Shown here one piece after another: positions 15,026 to 24,284 of a stretch of 33,352 bases of DNA. Source of the DNA: Crocinitomicaceae bacterium. GTDB lineage: Bacteria; Bacteroidota; Bacteroidia; Flavobacteriales_D; Crocinitomicaceae. Location: assembly GCA_028689775.1 (NCBI GenBank), contig JAQVCM010000025.1, forward strand, positions 1-33,352, read 5' to 3'. Position 1 is the stretch's first letter; every line of letters begins with the position of its first letter. Made by a program: the position numbers and the translations under genes. The notes below the pieces were generated by a model that searched no databases, was not told the origin of the DNA, and saw only the letters and a list, made by a program, of their open reading frames with translations.

Positions 15026-15271
15026 CTCAACCTTTGATTGAATCCTTCTCTTTTTTGATTTATAATCGAACATGAAAATGGAATAACTGGAATCCGAAGA
15101 ATAATAGATGTTTAAGTTGTCAAAACCACAACTTTCAATTGGACGGTAGAAATATCTTTGATTTGCAGCGAAAAAATGAGTTTTTTTTCTTAAAAAGATT
15201 CTCAAAATAAAATTAATGTTAAAAAAAATGTTAAATTCACATTTTAAAGAACCCTGAAAAACCCTTTTAAA

Positions 15272-15934
15272 ATGTTGTCAATCGGTAAAATCACAGAAGA
15301 TATAATCAATCGAAGTCCATTTTTGAGAGAAGCCATGGGTGAGAACCTCATCAATGTATCTTCCTTAGCTCGCAAAATAAAACCAGAAATTGAAAAAACA
15401 ATGGGTTGCGAGGTCAAAGAAGGCGCTATTATTATGGCGATCAAACGAATGTCTCCAGGTGTATTCCATAAAGTAAGCCTCAAGTTAGTGGCTGTTATGG
15501 GAAATTTAGGTGATTTTTTAGTTCGAAATGATTTAATTGATTTAACCTTTCAAAATTCTGTAGAAATTAATGCAATAGCAGATGATTTAATGAATTTATT
15601 AGAAAGTGAACCGGAAGGATTTTATACCATAAGTCGTGGTGTAACAGAAACAACCATCATTGCAAATACAAGTTTAAAAGACAAATTATTGCTTTTATTG
15701 AAAGATAGTAATCTAAAATCTGTGAATGAAAACCTGGCTTCCATTACTGTAAAATTGCCAAAGTTGAACGTTGAAATGTATGGAATCTATTATTACATCT
15801 TGAAACATCTCGCTTGGGAAGGACTGAATATCATGCAGATCATTTCAACTGCAAATGAATTTACAATTGTTCTCAATGAGGATGAAATTGAACGAGCGTT
15901 CAAAGTACTGATTCAGCTGAAACAAAACAATTAG
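15272..15934 (+). CDS. ACT-domain protein, aspartate-kinase-like regulatory type
   Basis: This 220-residue soluble protein has no kinase catalytic domain. Residues 1-80 are helical (INRSPFLREAMGENLINVSSLARKI... AIIMAIKRMS). The C-terminal 130 residues look like ACT folds, with VKLPKLNVEMYGIYYYILKHLAWEGLNIMQIISTANEFTIVLNEDEIERAF close in style to the paired ACT domains of aspartate kinase. Similar Bacteroidota proteins are often named aspartate kinase although they lack the enzyme domain. Probably a ligand-sensing regulator; what it senses and controls is unknown. It is divergent from dinB, with a 261-base spacer. Confidence 0.7.
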   Translation: MLSIGKITEDIINRSPFLREAMGENLINVSSLARKIKPEIEKTMGCEVKEGAIIMAIKRMSPGVFHKVSLKLVAVMGNLGDFLVRNDLIDLTFQNSVEINAIADDLMNLLESEPEGFYTISRGVTETTIIANTSLKDKLLLLLKDSNLKSVNENLASITVKLPKLNVEMYGIYYYILKHLAWEGLNIMQIISTANEFTIVLNEDEIERAFKVLIQLKQNN

Positions 15935-16080
15935 AGCCTACACAAAAGCATAGCATCAAGGCATTCATCCGTTTTTAAAAATCAGTAATATCCGATAAAA
16001 AGATGCTAACATAAGATCGAAGATTTCTCGATAAAAAAAGCATCATCGAAAACAAAGGTGCACTTGGTCATTGATATCTT

Positions 16081-16130
16081 TTAATTTTTGTAGAGCCGCA
16101 AAGCATTGCGACTCTACAAAAATTAAAACA
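16081..16130. repeat. Long near-perfect palindrome between convergent genes
   Basis: Arms 16081-16103 and 16108-16130 match at 22 of 23 positions around the 4-base loop AGCA. The core is GTAGAGCCGCAA / TTGCGACTCTAC with A/T-rich outer arms. It lies between the ACT-domain gene and porP, both ending here. No T tract follows on either strand outside the stem, so it is more like a dispersed palindromic (REP-type) repeat that may also stop or stabilise transcripts. The rest of 15935-16172 is unremarkable. Confidence 0.7.
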
Positions 16131-16172
16131 ACATTCTTTCAAATCACTTTATTCCTTAAACGGTAGAATTCC

Positions 16173-17216
16173 TTAAATTCTTGATCTCGTACGTTGTGCT
16201 AACGCTTGCGTTAATCCGTATTTTAAAAACACTTCAAATCCTCCTCTTGTCTTGGTAGAATTTGCAAGTGGAGAAACATTTACGTCATACGCTAAACCCA
16301 ATGCAAAATCAGCCCATTCAATCATTCCTTTTACCACAAAAGCATCTCTATATCTGTAAAATGTTCCCAATGAAATGTAGGTTCCTTTGTTAAAACCGGT
16401 CACTTTAGAATATCCTTGCGCCATGTATCTAAAGTAACTTCCTACCAGAATTTCTTGTGAAGGTCCTTGTCGTTGAAAATATACAGCTGGCATGATGGAT
16501 AAATTGGTGTTTGTAAACCCTACAATTGCTTGAGCGAAAACATTGAAGCGCATGAACAACAACTCATCATTTGTGGAGAAAAACGAATAATTTGGGCGAC
16601 TTAAATGAAAAACTCCTCCTCCAACTGTAAATTCTCGTTGGTCGTTACTTGTAATGTACGATTCTGAATTTTTAAAAGTATACGCAAAACCCGTACCTAC
16701 ATCTATAAATGAAAACTGATCTCTCGAAAAAGCTTCGTTACTTCCTAGTGCTGAATTATAAGCCATTCCATCAAACTGACTTCCCCACCTACCCGCTCCG
16801 GCATCGATTGCTCGTTGACCAAAACCAGTGTAAATTCCGACTCCTAATTTACTTCTTTTATTCAAGATCAAATGGTACGCGAGGTTTAAGTTGGCGTTGG
16901 TTGTCGATATTTTAGAATCGCCAGACTGATCATTTAAGAAATTAATACCAAAAGCAAAAATACCTCTTCGATTGCGTCGATTTTCGTTTAAACGCATGTC
17001 AAAAGAAGCTGCAATGCTGCTGTATGCTGGAGCAACGCTTTTCCATTGAGAACGGTAATTGACTATCGCAGTCATGGGACCATTAACACCAGCCATCGCA
17101 GGACTTAACGTTAAAGGCGAATAAATTGCTTGAGAGAAATGGACATCTTGTGCATGACTGAATGAAACCAGCAACATGCAGATGGATCCAATAAAACCTT
17201 TTTTAATATTTTCCAT
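16173..17216 (-). CDS. PorP/SprF-family outer-membrane protein (T9SS-associated)
   Basis: From the ATG at 17216, 347 residues begin with a signal peptide (MENIKKGFIGSICMLLVSFS then HAQDVHFSQ). The hallmark HFSQAIYSPLTLSPAMAGVNG follows, then a predicted outer-membrane beta-barrel (PorP/SprF type). Members are encoded next to large SprB-like adhesins and hold or help secrete the partner through the type IX system. This fits exactly, as a SprB-repeat protein with a gliding-type C-terminus ends 80 bases upstream on the same strand. A TTG 42 bases upstream would add a polar stretch before the signal peptide and is rejected. Confidence 0.92.
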   Translation of the reverse strand: MENIKKGFIGSICMLLVSFSHAQDVHFSQAIYSPLTLSPAMAGVNGPMTAIVNYRSQWKSVAPAYSSIAASFDMRLNENRRNRRGIFAFGINFLNDQSGDSKISTTNANLNLAYHLILNKRSKLGVGIYTGFGQRAIDAGAGRWGSQFDGMAYNSALGSNEAFSRDQFSFIDVGTGFAYTFKNSESYITSNDQREFTVGGGVFHLSRPNYSFFSTNDELLFMRFNVFAQAIVGFTNTNLSIMPAVYFQRQGPSQEILVGSYFRYMAQGYSKVTGFNKGTYISLGTFYRYRDAFVVKGMIEWADFALGLAYDVNVSPLANSTKTRGGFEVFLKYGLTQALAQRTRSRI

Positions 17217-17295
17217 GTGTAGTACGTTTTGATAAAATGTCTTGCTCTCGTTTCGCAAAACATTTCGGTTTAGAGATTTACATCAATTCATTGGT

Positions 17296-20200
17296 TTATC
17301 TGACTAAATTAATATTCCCGCCTTTTCTGATTGAAGTACCATCTAGAAAATTCAATTTTACGGTGTAAACAAATGTTCCAGGATTCATGATTTCGCCTCT
17401 AAACATTCCGTTCCAAGAATTTTTAGGTTCGGTTGTTTCAAAAACCAATTCACCCCATCGGTTATAGATTTTCAAATCCATTCCTATAATGCATTTCCCA
17501 TAAATGCTAAATTCATCATTATTGCCATCTCCATTCGGAGAGAAAATCGTTGGAATGAAATATTCACCACAGATAATTTTTACAGTAATATTTGCAGAAG
17601 CTTTACCGATACAACCATCAGGAGAACTCACCACAACTTCATAATTTGTTGAAACAACCGGAGAAGCAATCGGGTTTGGACAATCTGTACAACTCAATCC
17701 TTCAGGTGGTGACCAAGAATAAACAAGTCCTGGAAGTGCAGAAGTTGTTGAAACAGTCAGATTTACAACATCACCTTCGGTAATAAAGGAAGTAGCAGGA
17801 GTTACCGTTACAGGAATTGAACCCGTTGAATTAACCGCATAAGATGCTGTTTTTGTACAACCATTTCCATCTGTAACCGTAACCAAATACGAACCAGGAA
17901 CTAAATTAGTTGCTGAAGCACCTGCTAAATTCCCAGGCATCCAATTGGAACTATACGGAGCCGTTCCGCCAGATACACTCGCAAGTGCAGATCCACTTGG
18001 TGTTCCACAATAGGAATCACTTCCAGTTGTTGATACAACTAAATCCGCTGGTTGCGAAATGGTTAACTGAACATCTGACGTACACCCTAACCCATCTGTA
18101 ACGACAACTGAATAAGTACCAGCAATTAAATTCGTGATGGAAGGAGTACTTCCGACAGAAGGAGTCCAAGCGTAGGTGTAAGGAGTTGTACCGCCAGTTA
18201 CGACAAGCGCAGCAGCTCCATTTGATCCACCAAAACAACTTACATTTGATGTGCTTGAAATGCTTGCGGTTGGTCCATCAACAGCAGTAACAATCGCCGT
18301 TTGAGATTTACTACATCCGTTTGAATCCACAACCGAAACAGTATACGTGCCTGCGCCTAAATTAGCGGCATTCGCAGTTGTACCTCCAGATGGAGACCAA
18401 GAATAGGTATATGGGGAAACTCCTCCAGATGCAACAACCGTAGCTGTTCCAGAAGCAATTCCACACAAGGATTGCGTTGTGTTGGTTACCAAGGTAAGGT
18501 CAAAAACAGCAACGGTCATCGTAATTGGAAGCGCACACTCCCCAGCATTTGGCGTAAAAGTGTAGGTTGTTGTAGCCGAGCTATTTATAGCCGGACTCCA
18601 AGTACCCGTAACTGGAACCGTATTGGTAGATGACGTTGGCAAGGTAAACGTTGAACCTAGACAAACTGGAGGAATTGGAGCAAAGGTTGGAGTAACTAAA
18701 TCTAAAATGGCAATCGTCACATTCGAAGTACTACTACACGGGTACGTTCCAACTGCATACGTTACTACATACGTTCCCGGTGTACTCGTTGAAGGATTCA
18801 AAGTTCCATCTGCACTGTTGATCGTCAAACCGGCTGGAGTTGCACTGTACAAGCCACCACTTGTTCCCGTTTGCGTTGCTGCAACCGACGTTAAATCAAG
18901 GCAAAAATTAGATCCAGGATAAGAAAGAGCAGCAGGAACAACGGAAACCGGAGCAACTAAATAGGTAGCAATAACATACCACGTATTGGCAACTAATTCT
19001 TGATAAGCTGTTGTACAACCTGATTGCTGTGCAACTGCTGGAACACTTCCCGTATGCGGAAAAAAAGTTTGGTAGCCTTGCCAATAATAGGGAATGGTTG
19101 CGCGATCTGAATAACATCCATTCGCAATGGCTAAGTTATACATGGCATAATCTTCACCATTGTTAGCAGCCGTAAAATAATTTGGATCCGTCGAATTATG
19201 ATTCACGCCTGTACCGCTTTGTATTGCGGACCAACCATTTACAGACCCTACTTTAGACTGTTGTTCTACTCGGTCTGCATAGTTGCTTGAAAAACCGTTG
19301 GTGTAAATAAATCCTTTTGCCCAAATTCGGTAATTTGTATTCGTTCCTGTAACTATATAACCACCTGTTGGAGGAAAATTCAACAACATGTCTGCTTGAC
19401 AGGAGGCATTGAAACCTGACAGTTCATACAATCCTAAGTTAGAAACATAGGTGTTATTTGTGGTTGGATCAATCACCAAAGGATATACTAAATCGTCTTG
19501 ATTTAACCAAGAAGCTGGAACTAGGAGCTGAACAGTATAACCTGTTTTTGTTTTTGTTAATTGGTACGTTCCAAGTCCAAGGTGGGAACCTACTTCACTT
19601 TTGATTTTACTTTTAAAAGAATCATAATACAAAGGTCTAGAAATGGAAGAAACCAATCCGCCTTTTTCGTTAACAATCAACAAATCTCCATTCCAACCAA
19701 GTGGTGTCATTTCGCCAGTTCCATACTCAATTTTCCAATTATTTGGAATCGTGAGTTGATCTGTAATTTGCAAAAACTTCGTATTGGCAGGCATTTCTAA
19801 TTTTTTCTCAATGAAATAATCTGTTCTTACCGACCAATATTCTATTTCCTGAACCCGATTTAATCCGGGCAAAAAGTCTTTTAAAATCAATTGATTTCCA
19901 GAAACTGTTGGTTCCGGCATTGCTTTGCTGGACGTATAACTTTCTAAAACCAATCCATCTTTTCCTAGAAATTGCATGCTTGAATTTTCACCAAAAGCGA
20001 TCGATTTTCCTTTTTTCTCCAACACCATTTCAGTTTTACCTGAATTGTAGTTGATTTTTATCGGCAATTCAGTTCTAAAAATTCCATATTCAGTTCCTGC
20101 TGATTTTGATATTTTATCCTGAATACTGATCCATTGATCTGCTTCATTTTTGAAATGAAACGTTCCGGCAGTACTCACCGTGTGATACGTACCTGAACCT

Positions 20201-20406
20201 TCTTCAAAAGTTCTAGAATTTCGAGTTCTTAAATGGATGAGTTCTTTAGAATCTGGCTTTCCATCCATTTTCAGCACACCGTATTCAGGGTGCTTTTTGA
20301 ATTCTTCTGGAATTTTATGGTAGTCACTTTCTTGCGAAAAGGCATTCACGCTCAGTCCAATGATTAAAGAAAATGCACAACTTGATTTTAGTAGAAGTTT
20401 AAACAT
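17296..20406 (-). CDS. SprB-repeat surface protein with gliding-motility-type T9SS B sorting domain
   Basis: This 1036-residue protein has a signal peptide (about 1-24) and an unclassified N-terminal region to about 490 with no recognised catalytic motif. An Ig-like stretch follows to about 590, then three SprB-type repeats at roughly 650-860, each with the 'GG(T/V)xPYxYxW ... GTYxVxVxDxxGC' pattern. A PKD-like segment (YSWSPPEGLSCTDC) precedes the gliding-motility-associated C-terminal domain (IPTIFSPNGDGNNDEF ... KIYNRWGELVFET ... NLVR). The C-terminus directs it through the type IX system to the cell surface. The PorP/SprF gene follows on the same strand after 79 bases, probably in the same operon as partner. 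The N-terminal region may be the functional head; I do not recognise it. Confidence 0.88.
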   Translation of the reverse strand: MFKLLLKSSCAFSLIIGLSVNAFSQESDYHKIPEEFKKHPEYGVLKMDGKPDSKELIHLRTRNSRTFEEGSGTYHTVSTAGTFHFKNEADQWISIQDKISKSAGTEYGIFRTELPIKINYNSGKTEMVLEKKGKSIAFGENSSMQFLGKDGLVLESYTSSKAMPEPTVSGNQLILKDFLPGLNRVQEIEYWSVRTDYFIEKKLEMPANTKFLQITDQLTIPNNWKIEYGTGEMTPLGWNGDLLIVNEKGGLVSSISRPLYYDSFKSKIKSEVGSHLGLGTYQLTKTKTGYTVQLLVPASWLNQDDLVYPLVIDPTTNNTYVSNLGLYELSGFNASCQADMLLNFPPTGGYIVTGTNTNYRIWAKGFIYTNGFSSNYADRVEQQSKVGSVNGWSAIQSGTGVNHNSTDPNYFTAANNGEDYAMYNLAIANGCYSDRATIPYYWQGYQTFFPHTGSVPAVAQQSGCTTAYQELVANTWYVIATYLVAPVSVVPAALSYPGSNFCLDLTSVAATQTGTSGGLYSATPAGLTINSADGTLNPSTSTPGTYVVTYAVGTYPCSSTSNVTIAILDLVTPTFAPIPPVCLGSTFTLPTSSTNTVPVTGTWSPAINSSATTTYTFTPNAGECALPITMTVAVFDLTLVTNTTQSLCGIASGTATVVASGGVSPYTYSWSPSGGTTANAANLGAGTYTVSVVDSNGCSKSQTAIVTAVDGPTASISSTSNVSCFGGSNGAAALVVTGGTTPYTYAWTPSVGSTPSITNLIAGTYSVVVTDGLGCTSDVQLTISQPADLVVSTTGSDSYCGTPSGSALASVSGGTAPYSSNWMPGNLAGASATNLVPGSYLVTVTDGNGCTKTASYAVNSTGSIPVTVTPATSFITEGDVVNLTVSTTSALPGLVYSWSPPEGLSCTDCPNPIASPVVSTNYEVVVSSPDGCIGKASANITVKIICGEYFIPTIFSPNGDGNNDEFSIYGKCIIGMDLKIYNRWGELVFETTEPKNSWNGMFRGEIMNPGTFVYTVKLNFLDGTSIRKGGNINLVR

Positions 20407-20823
20407 AATAGTAAGAATATTAATAAAATGTACAACTTATCAACGAGGTTTAGTCGAAAAGGTTGTTTTTTTTTAAATTGGAAATAAAATTAAATTCTCA
20501 ATTTTCTAAAGACAATTATAATGAAAATAAATCATTTCACAGCACAAATCATTCATTAAATGAATGAACATACCCATTTCATTATCAAATGCTTAATTTT
20601 GTGAAAAAAAAGACATAAAGAAGTGATTCTAAATGCGCTCATCTACATGTCGATCTAAAATCCAGCATTTAAAAAGAAAATAAACATGCGGTTTGGAACC
20701 GATTTACCTAGCGCTTGAAAGCATGGGATACCTATTTGTGGAAGAAAAGCAATAGAAATATCTTTTTGTTTTTTTGTTCTGCTCAAATAATCCTACTATC
20801 TTTGAGAAGCGAAAAAAAGGATC
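20407..20823. other. Divergent intergenic region
   Basis: This holds the upstream regions of the large surface protein (left) and the DinB-superfamily gene (right). The only clear element is the rightward promoter at 20774-20804. The rest is A/T-rich, with no gene or structured repeat that I can support. Confidence 0.5.
20774..20804 (+). promoter_or_regulatory. Promoter for the DinB-superfamily/NlpC operon
   Basis: TTG at 20774-20776 and TATCTTTG at 20797-20804 are separated by 20 bases, matching the Bacteroidota consensus. The ATG is at 20824, 19 bases after the box, and GAAAAAAAGG lies between. Confidence 0.7.
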
Positions 20824-21402
20824 ATGACGACAACACAACTAATCAAAGAAGTTGAAAGAATAACTCACAACAACTTGAATTTTATTTCTAAAAGAATTTC
20901 TCGTTTATCAACCAATCAAAAAAACTGGCGTCCCAACGAATACACTTGGAATTTAATCGAAATCTTTTCGCACTTGAATGAATTTTCACGTTTTTACCAC
21001 GAAGCAATCTCCTCTAAAATTGCGAGAACTCGCTATACAGAACCGAAAGAGAATTTTATTTCTTCTCCGCTCGGAAAAGCTGGTTGGGGATCGATGAAAT
21101 TAGGAAATGCTAAAAATGTGAAACGCAAATTCAATGCTCCTAAAGCTTACAACCCAACGTTTGAGAAAAGCATTTTAGACGAAAATTCAATTTCTCGTTT
21201 CGCAGAATATCAACATGAATGGATTGCGATGTTGGAAAAAGTAAAAACGGTCAACATCCGAAGAGTTAAAATTCCAATTTCAATCAGTAAAATAGTGAAA
21301 TTTAGATTGGGCGACACCTTGTTATACGTTACGTATCATAATGAAAGACACGTTCAACAAGCGATTAATCTTCTTGCTCATCCTAATTTTCCAAAAAAAT
21401 AA
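20824..21402 (+). CDS. DinB-superfamily (YfiT-like) putative metal-dependent protein
   Basis: This 192-residue protein is a four-helix-bundle type. Histidines at H50 (EIFSHLNEFSRFYHE) and H172/H176 (TYHNERHVQQAINLL) form the triad that binds a divalent metal in DinB/YfiT-like proteins. Family members act as thiol transferases or hydrolases, often in stress responses, but the substrate here is unknown. It shares one base with the NlpC/P60 gene (TAATG at 21400-21404), so the two are translationally coupled. A good promoter lies directly upstream. Confidence 0.8.
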   Translation: MTTTQLIKEVERITHNNLNFISKRISRLSTNQKNWRPNEYTWNLIEIFSHLNEFSRFYHEAISSKIARTRYTEPKENFISSPLGKAGWGSMKLGNAKNVKRKFNAPKAYNPTFEKSILDENSISRFAEYQHEWIAMLEKVKTVNIRRVKIPISISKIVKFRLGDTLLYVTYHNERHVQQAINLLAHPNFPKK

Positions 21403-22169
21403 TGCAGCATTTCACAGAAAGAAAAGCTTTTTGTTTGGTGAACATTTCTCCAGTTCGCGCAACAAACGCCGACACCGCAGAAATTGTAACACAATTGCTT
21501 TTTGGTGAAATTTTTACGGCGCACGAAGTGAAACAATCGTGGTGTCGAATCACAACTTTCAACGATCATTACGAGGGCTGGATTGACATCAAACACGCTC
21601 ATTTTTTGAGTGAAAAAGAAGTGAAAAAATGGAATGATATGGCGATTCCGCAACTGGAATTGACGAGAGAATTAAAAACACCTTGGGGAAATCAAATTAT
21701 TTCTAGAGGCGCTTTCATTCCTTTTGATAATCGTGCGCAATTCAACATTGGTGCTGAGGAATTTGAATTGACTTCCACTACTCCATTTCAAAAACCGCTT
21801 TATCCGTATGAATTGGCTTTAGAATATCTAAACACGCCATATTTGTGGGGCGGAAAAAGTCCGTTTGGAATAGATTGTTCTGGCTTGACACAAATGGTAT
21901 ACCGTTTCTACGATTACAATTTGCCACGAGACGCCTCGCAACAAGTTGAAATTGGAAGAGAAGTAGAATACAACGATATTCTAGAAAATGATCTGGCATT
22001 TTTCGAAAATGAAGCTGGTAAAATAACTCATGTTGGCATCATTGGTGAAGATCAAACAATCATTCACGCTGCTGGTCGCGTTCGGGTTGATGTGCTGACG
22101 AGAGCAGGAATTTTTAACGATGAATTACAAATCTTAACGCACCATTTGAAAGTCATTAAAAGGCTTTAA
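21402..22169 (+). CDS. NlpC/P60 (C40) peptidase with SH3-like N-domain
   Basis: This 255-residue protein has an N-terminal bacterial-SH3-like part (about 10-70: CLVNISPVRATNADTAEIVT, HEVKQSWCRIT) and possibly a second to 130. The catalytic domain starts at about 135. YLWGGKSPFGIDCSGL carries catalytic C159, ITHVGIIG carries H210, and IIHAAGRVR carries H222, giving a complete Cys-His-His triad. Such enzymes cleave peptide cross-links or stem peptides of peptidoglycan, usually between D-Glu and diamino acid. No signal peptide is seen in the translated start, although export by another route is possible. The start overlaps the preceding stop. Confidence 0.92.
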   Translation: MQHFTERKAFCLVNISPVRATNADTAEIVTQLLFGEIFTAHEVKQSWCRITTFNDHYEGWIDIKHAHFLSEKEVKKWNDMAIPQLELTRELKTPWGNQIISRGAFIPFDNRAQFNIGAEEFELTSTTPFQKPLYPYELALEYLNTPYLWGGKSPFGIDCSGLTQMVYRFYDYNLPRDASQQVEIGREVEYNDILENDLAFFENEAGKITHVGIIGEDQTIIHAAGRVRVDVLTRAGIFNDELQILTHHLKVIKRL

Positions 22170-22403
22170 TTAATTATCACAATTCTATTTTGATTGGACA
22201 AAAAGTTGGGAATCGATTCGTGAAAAATGACGAATAGATTGTCTTAATTCTGCTATCCAATTTGATTTCTATCTCTAAGATCTATTAATTCTCTATTAGC
22301 ACACTTGAATCAATCAGCTTGCTTGTTCAATAAACAGCGCTCATTTTTAGCGATTTAAATGATAATTTCAGTTTACTTTAACACAAACACTAAAACTATT
22401 ATT

Positions 22404-23513
22404 ATGAAAAACAGAGTTCTAGCGCTGACTTTTATCCTTTCAATTTTCTCATCTTATTCTCAATCTACATTGATTCCGAATGTAAATTTTGAACAAGCAC
22501 TTATTAATTTGAACATTGATTCTGATGGTTTAAATGGATCAATTTTAAATTCAGATGCTTTGCAAGTAAATGGTCATCTAAATGTATCTTCCAAAAACAT
22601 AACGGACTTAACTGGTATTGAGGCTTTTAAAAATTTAGAATCTTTGGATTGTAGCGACAATATCTTGACAACTTTAGATTTGTCAATGAACGATAGCTTA
22701 TTGCTTATAAATGCACATTCAAACAAACTTACATCAATCAATTTAAGCGGATTAGATCAACTTATGTCGTTGATAATCTATAATAATCAGCTCAGCACAA
22801 TAGACATATCGAACCTTTCTTCATTAGGCGTTCTTTCGTGTTTTCAAAATAAATTGAGTTCATTGGATGTCTCCAACAACGCTCTATTAAATCATCTTTC
22901 TTGTGGCGAAAATCAATTAACGGATACGCTTGACATTTCAAATCTTTTTGATGTTAATTTTTTTTCCTGTTGGAAAAATCAGTTGACGCATGTTAAAACA
23001 AATATTCAATATATAAGCACTTTTAATTGTCGAAATAATCGCATTAAAAAACTGGATCTATCTTTGCTCTTAGCTGACTACATTTATCTGGACAGCAACG
23101 AATTAGTCAGTTTAAATTTAGTAAACGGAAACAATACTTCCATCTTAGCATTTCACGCAGAAGGAAATCCAAATCTCTTTTGTATCAGCGTAGACGATTC
23201 AGGATTTTCAAGTTCCAACGTAAATTGGTTTAAAGATTCGCTCACCATTTACTCCAATAATTGTGGCGCACTTGGAACTGATGAATTAGATCATTCAAAA
23301 ATCAAGATCTCACCAAATCCAGTGCAAGCTCTTTTAAACATTGAACTTCAATTTCCTACATTTGAATCTGGTGAAATCTTTTCTATGAATGGAAAATTAA
23401 TCCAAAAATTTGAGATGACAAATTCCACTACCACACTCAACTTGCAGCATCTTGATCCAGGAATGTATCTTGTAAAAATTGGAAATACAAAAGCAAGATT
23501 TGTAAAAAATTGA
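22404..23513 (+). CDS. Leucine-rich-repeat secreted protein with T9SS A-type sorting domain
   Basis: From the ATG at 22404, 369 residues begin with a signal peptide (MKNRVLALTFILSIFSSYSQ). About eight degenerate leucine-rich repeats of 21 residues follow, of the form 'LxxLxxxxNxLxxLDxSx', for example NLESLDCSDNILTTLDLSMN, LLLINAHSNKLTSINLSGL and LGVLSCFQNKLSSLDVSNN. The last 75 residues (IKISPNPVQALLNIELQFPT ... GMYLVKIGNTKARFVKN) form a T9SS sorting domain. It should be a surface or secreted binding protein; the ligand is unknown. The in-frame ATG at 22359 would place 15 residues before the signal peptide and is less likely. Confidence 0.88.
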   Translation: MKNRVLALTFILSIFSSYSQSTLIPNVNFEQALINLNIDSDGLNGSILNSDALQVNGHLNVSSKNITDLTGIEAFKNLESLDCSDNILTTLDLSMNDSLLLINAHSNKLTSINLSGLDQLMSLIIYNNQLSTIDISNLSSLGVLSCFQNKLSSLDVSNNALLNHLSCGENQLTDTLDISNLFDVNFFSCWKNQLTHVKTNIQYISTFNCRNNRIKKLDLSLLLADYIYLDSNELVSLNLVNGNNTSILAFHAEGNPNLFCISVDDSGFSSSNVNWFKDSLTIYSNNCGALGTDELDHSKIKISPNPVQALLNIELQFPTFESGEIFSMNGKLIQKFEMTNSTTTLNLQHLDPGMYLVKIGNTKARFVKN

Positions 23514-23580
23514 GGATGAATTAATGTCTTAATGAGCTAAAAACAAGTGTCCAACCAAAAGTTTTTGCCTCCTATTCTAC

Positions 23581-24180
23581 TTGCAAGCAACTGGTCGCGA
23601 TGTAAAAGGCAGAAAGCAATACATTTATCATTCCCATTGGGGAAAATTAAGTAGAAAGAAAAATTTAAGCGCATTGAGAAATTTGTCACCAAAATATTCA
23701 ACAAAAACGGCGGAACAAGAATAAAGTATTGAATTGTTAATCATGTTGTTGGATAAATATGGGATTCGAATTGGAAATCAATATTGCGCAAAAGAAAATG
23801 GAACGTATGGCTTAACAACTTTGAGAAGAAAACTCTTGACGGTTGAAAAGTTTCAAATTATTTTCAAGTAAAGATTTTAGAACGTGGGCGACAACTCGCT
23901 TGGCAGTTGAATAATATTCTCTTTCCATCGCCCAAAAAACAGAATTTCCAAGAAAAAACTCAGTAACACTTTGATCAAAATAGTTTTAAATCCACTTGGA
24001 AATACTCCTACCGTTTATCGTGATTATGATGTATATCTCATCATTTTTCGAAATTTAGACGAGCAAAAAATTCCAGTTGAAAATCCATTTTTAGAACCTG
24101 AATTGAATCATCATTTATCGGCTTCTGAACAATTGGCTTTGGATATTATTCAGAAAAGTAAAGAAAGTGGAAGAAAATGA
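23581..24180 (+). pseudogene. DNA topoisomerase IB, badly decayed
   Basis: Conserved pieces occur in the correct order but in different frames. LQATGRDVKGRKQYIYHSHW starts near 23581, LLDKYGIRIGNQYCAKENGT and YGLTTLRRK at about 23750-23830, and DFRTWATTRLAVE at about 23872-23910. NPLGNTPTVYRDYDVY then lies at about 23988-24035, followed by a C-terminal tail to 24180. The N-terminal 90 or so residues are missing, and stops or shifts fall at about 23721, 23868 and 23910. The tyrosine that would attack DNA is normally in a CRKCYIHP-type motif; here it reads YRDYDVY, so its identity is uncertain. The 69-codon open frame from 23971 is a tail fragment rather than a real gene. Confidence 0.82.
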
Positions 24181-24243
24181 AAGAAACTGAGATTCTTAAT
24201 AAATCTTAATTCTCAATCGATTCAAACTGGTTTGCTTGCTCAC

Positions 24244-24251
24244 TAGCTTTG
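24244..24251 (+). promoter_or_regulatory. Possible -7 box for the tamB-tamL operon
   Basis: TAGCTTTG matches TAnnTTTG and ends 33 bases before the ATG at 24285. No TTG element is seen at 19-23 bases upstream, so confidence is low. Confidence 0.35.
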
Positions 24252-24284
24252 GAATAATTACTTTTCGATTGCAAAAAAACAAAA

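Noticed and set aside
16081-16130. Classic rho-independent terminator
   Set aside because: No T tract follows the stem on either strand; the palindrome itself contains the A/T-rich arms.
20824-21402. DNA polymerase IV
   Set aside because: DinB-superfamily proteins of this type share only the name with the polymerase; the true polymerase is at 13916-15010.
23971-24180. Independent small gene of 69 codons
   Set aside because: It is the last frame of the decayed topoisomerase IB sequence (NPLGNTPTVYRDYDVY).
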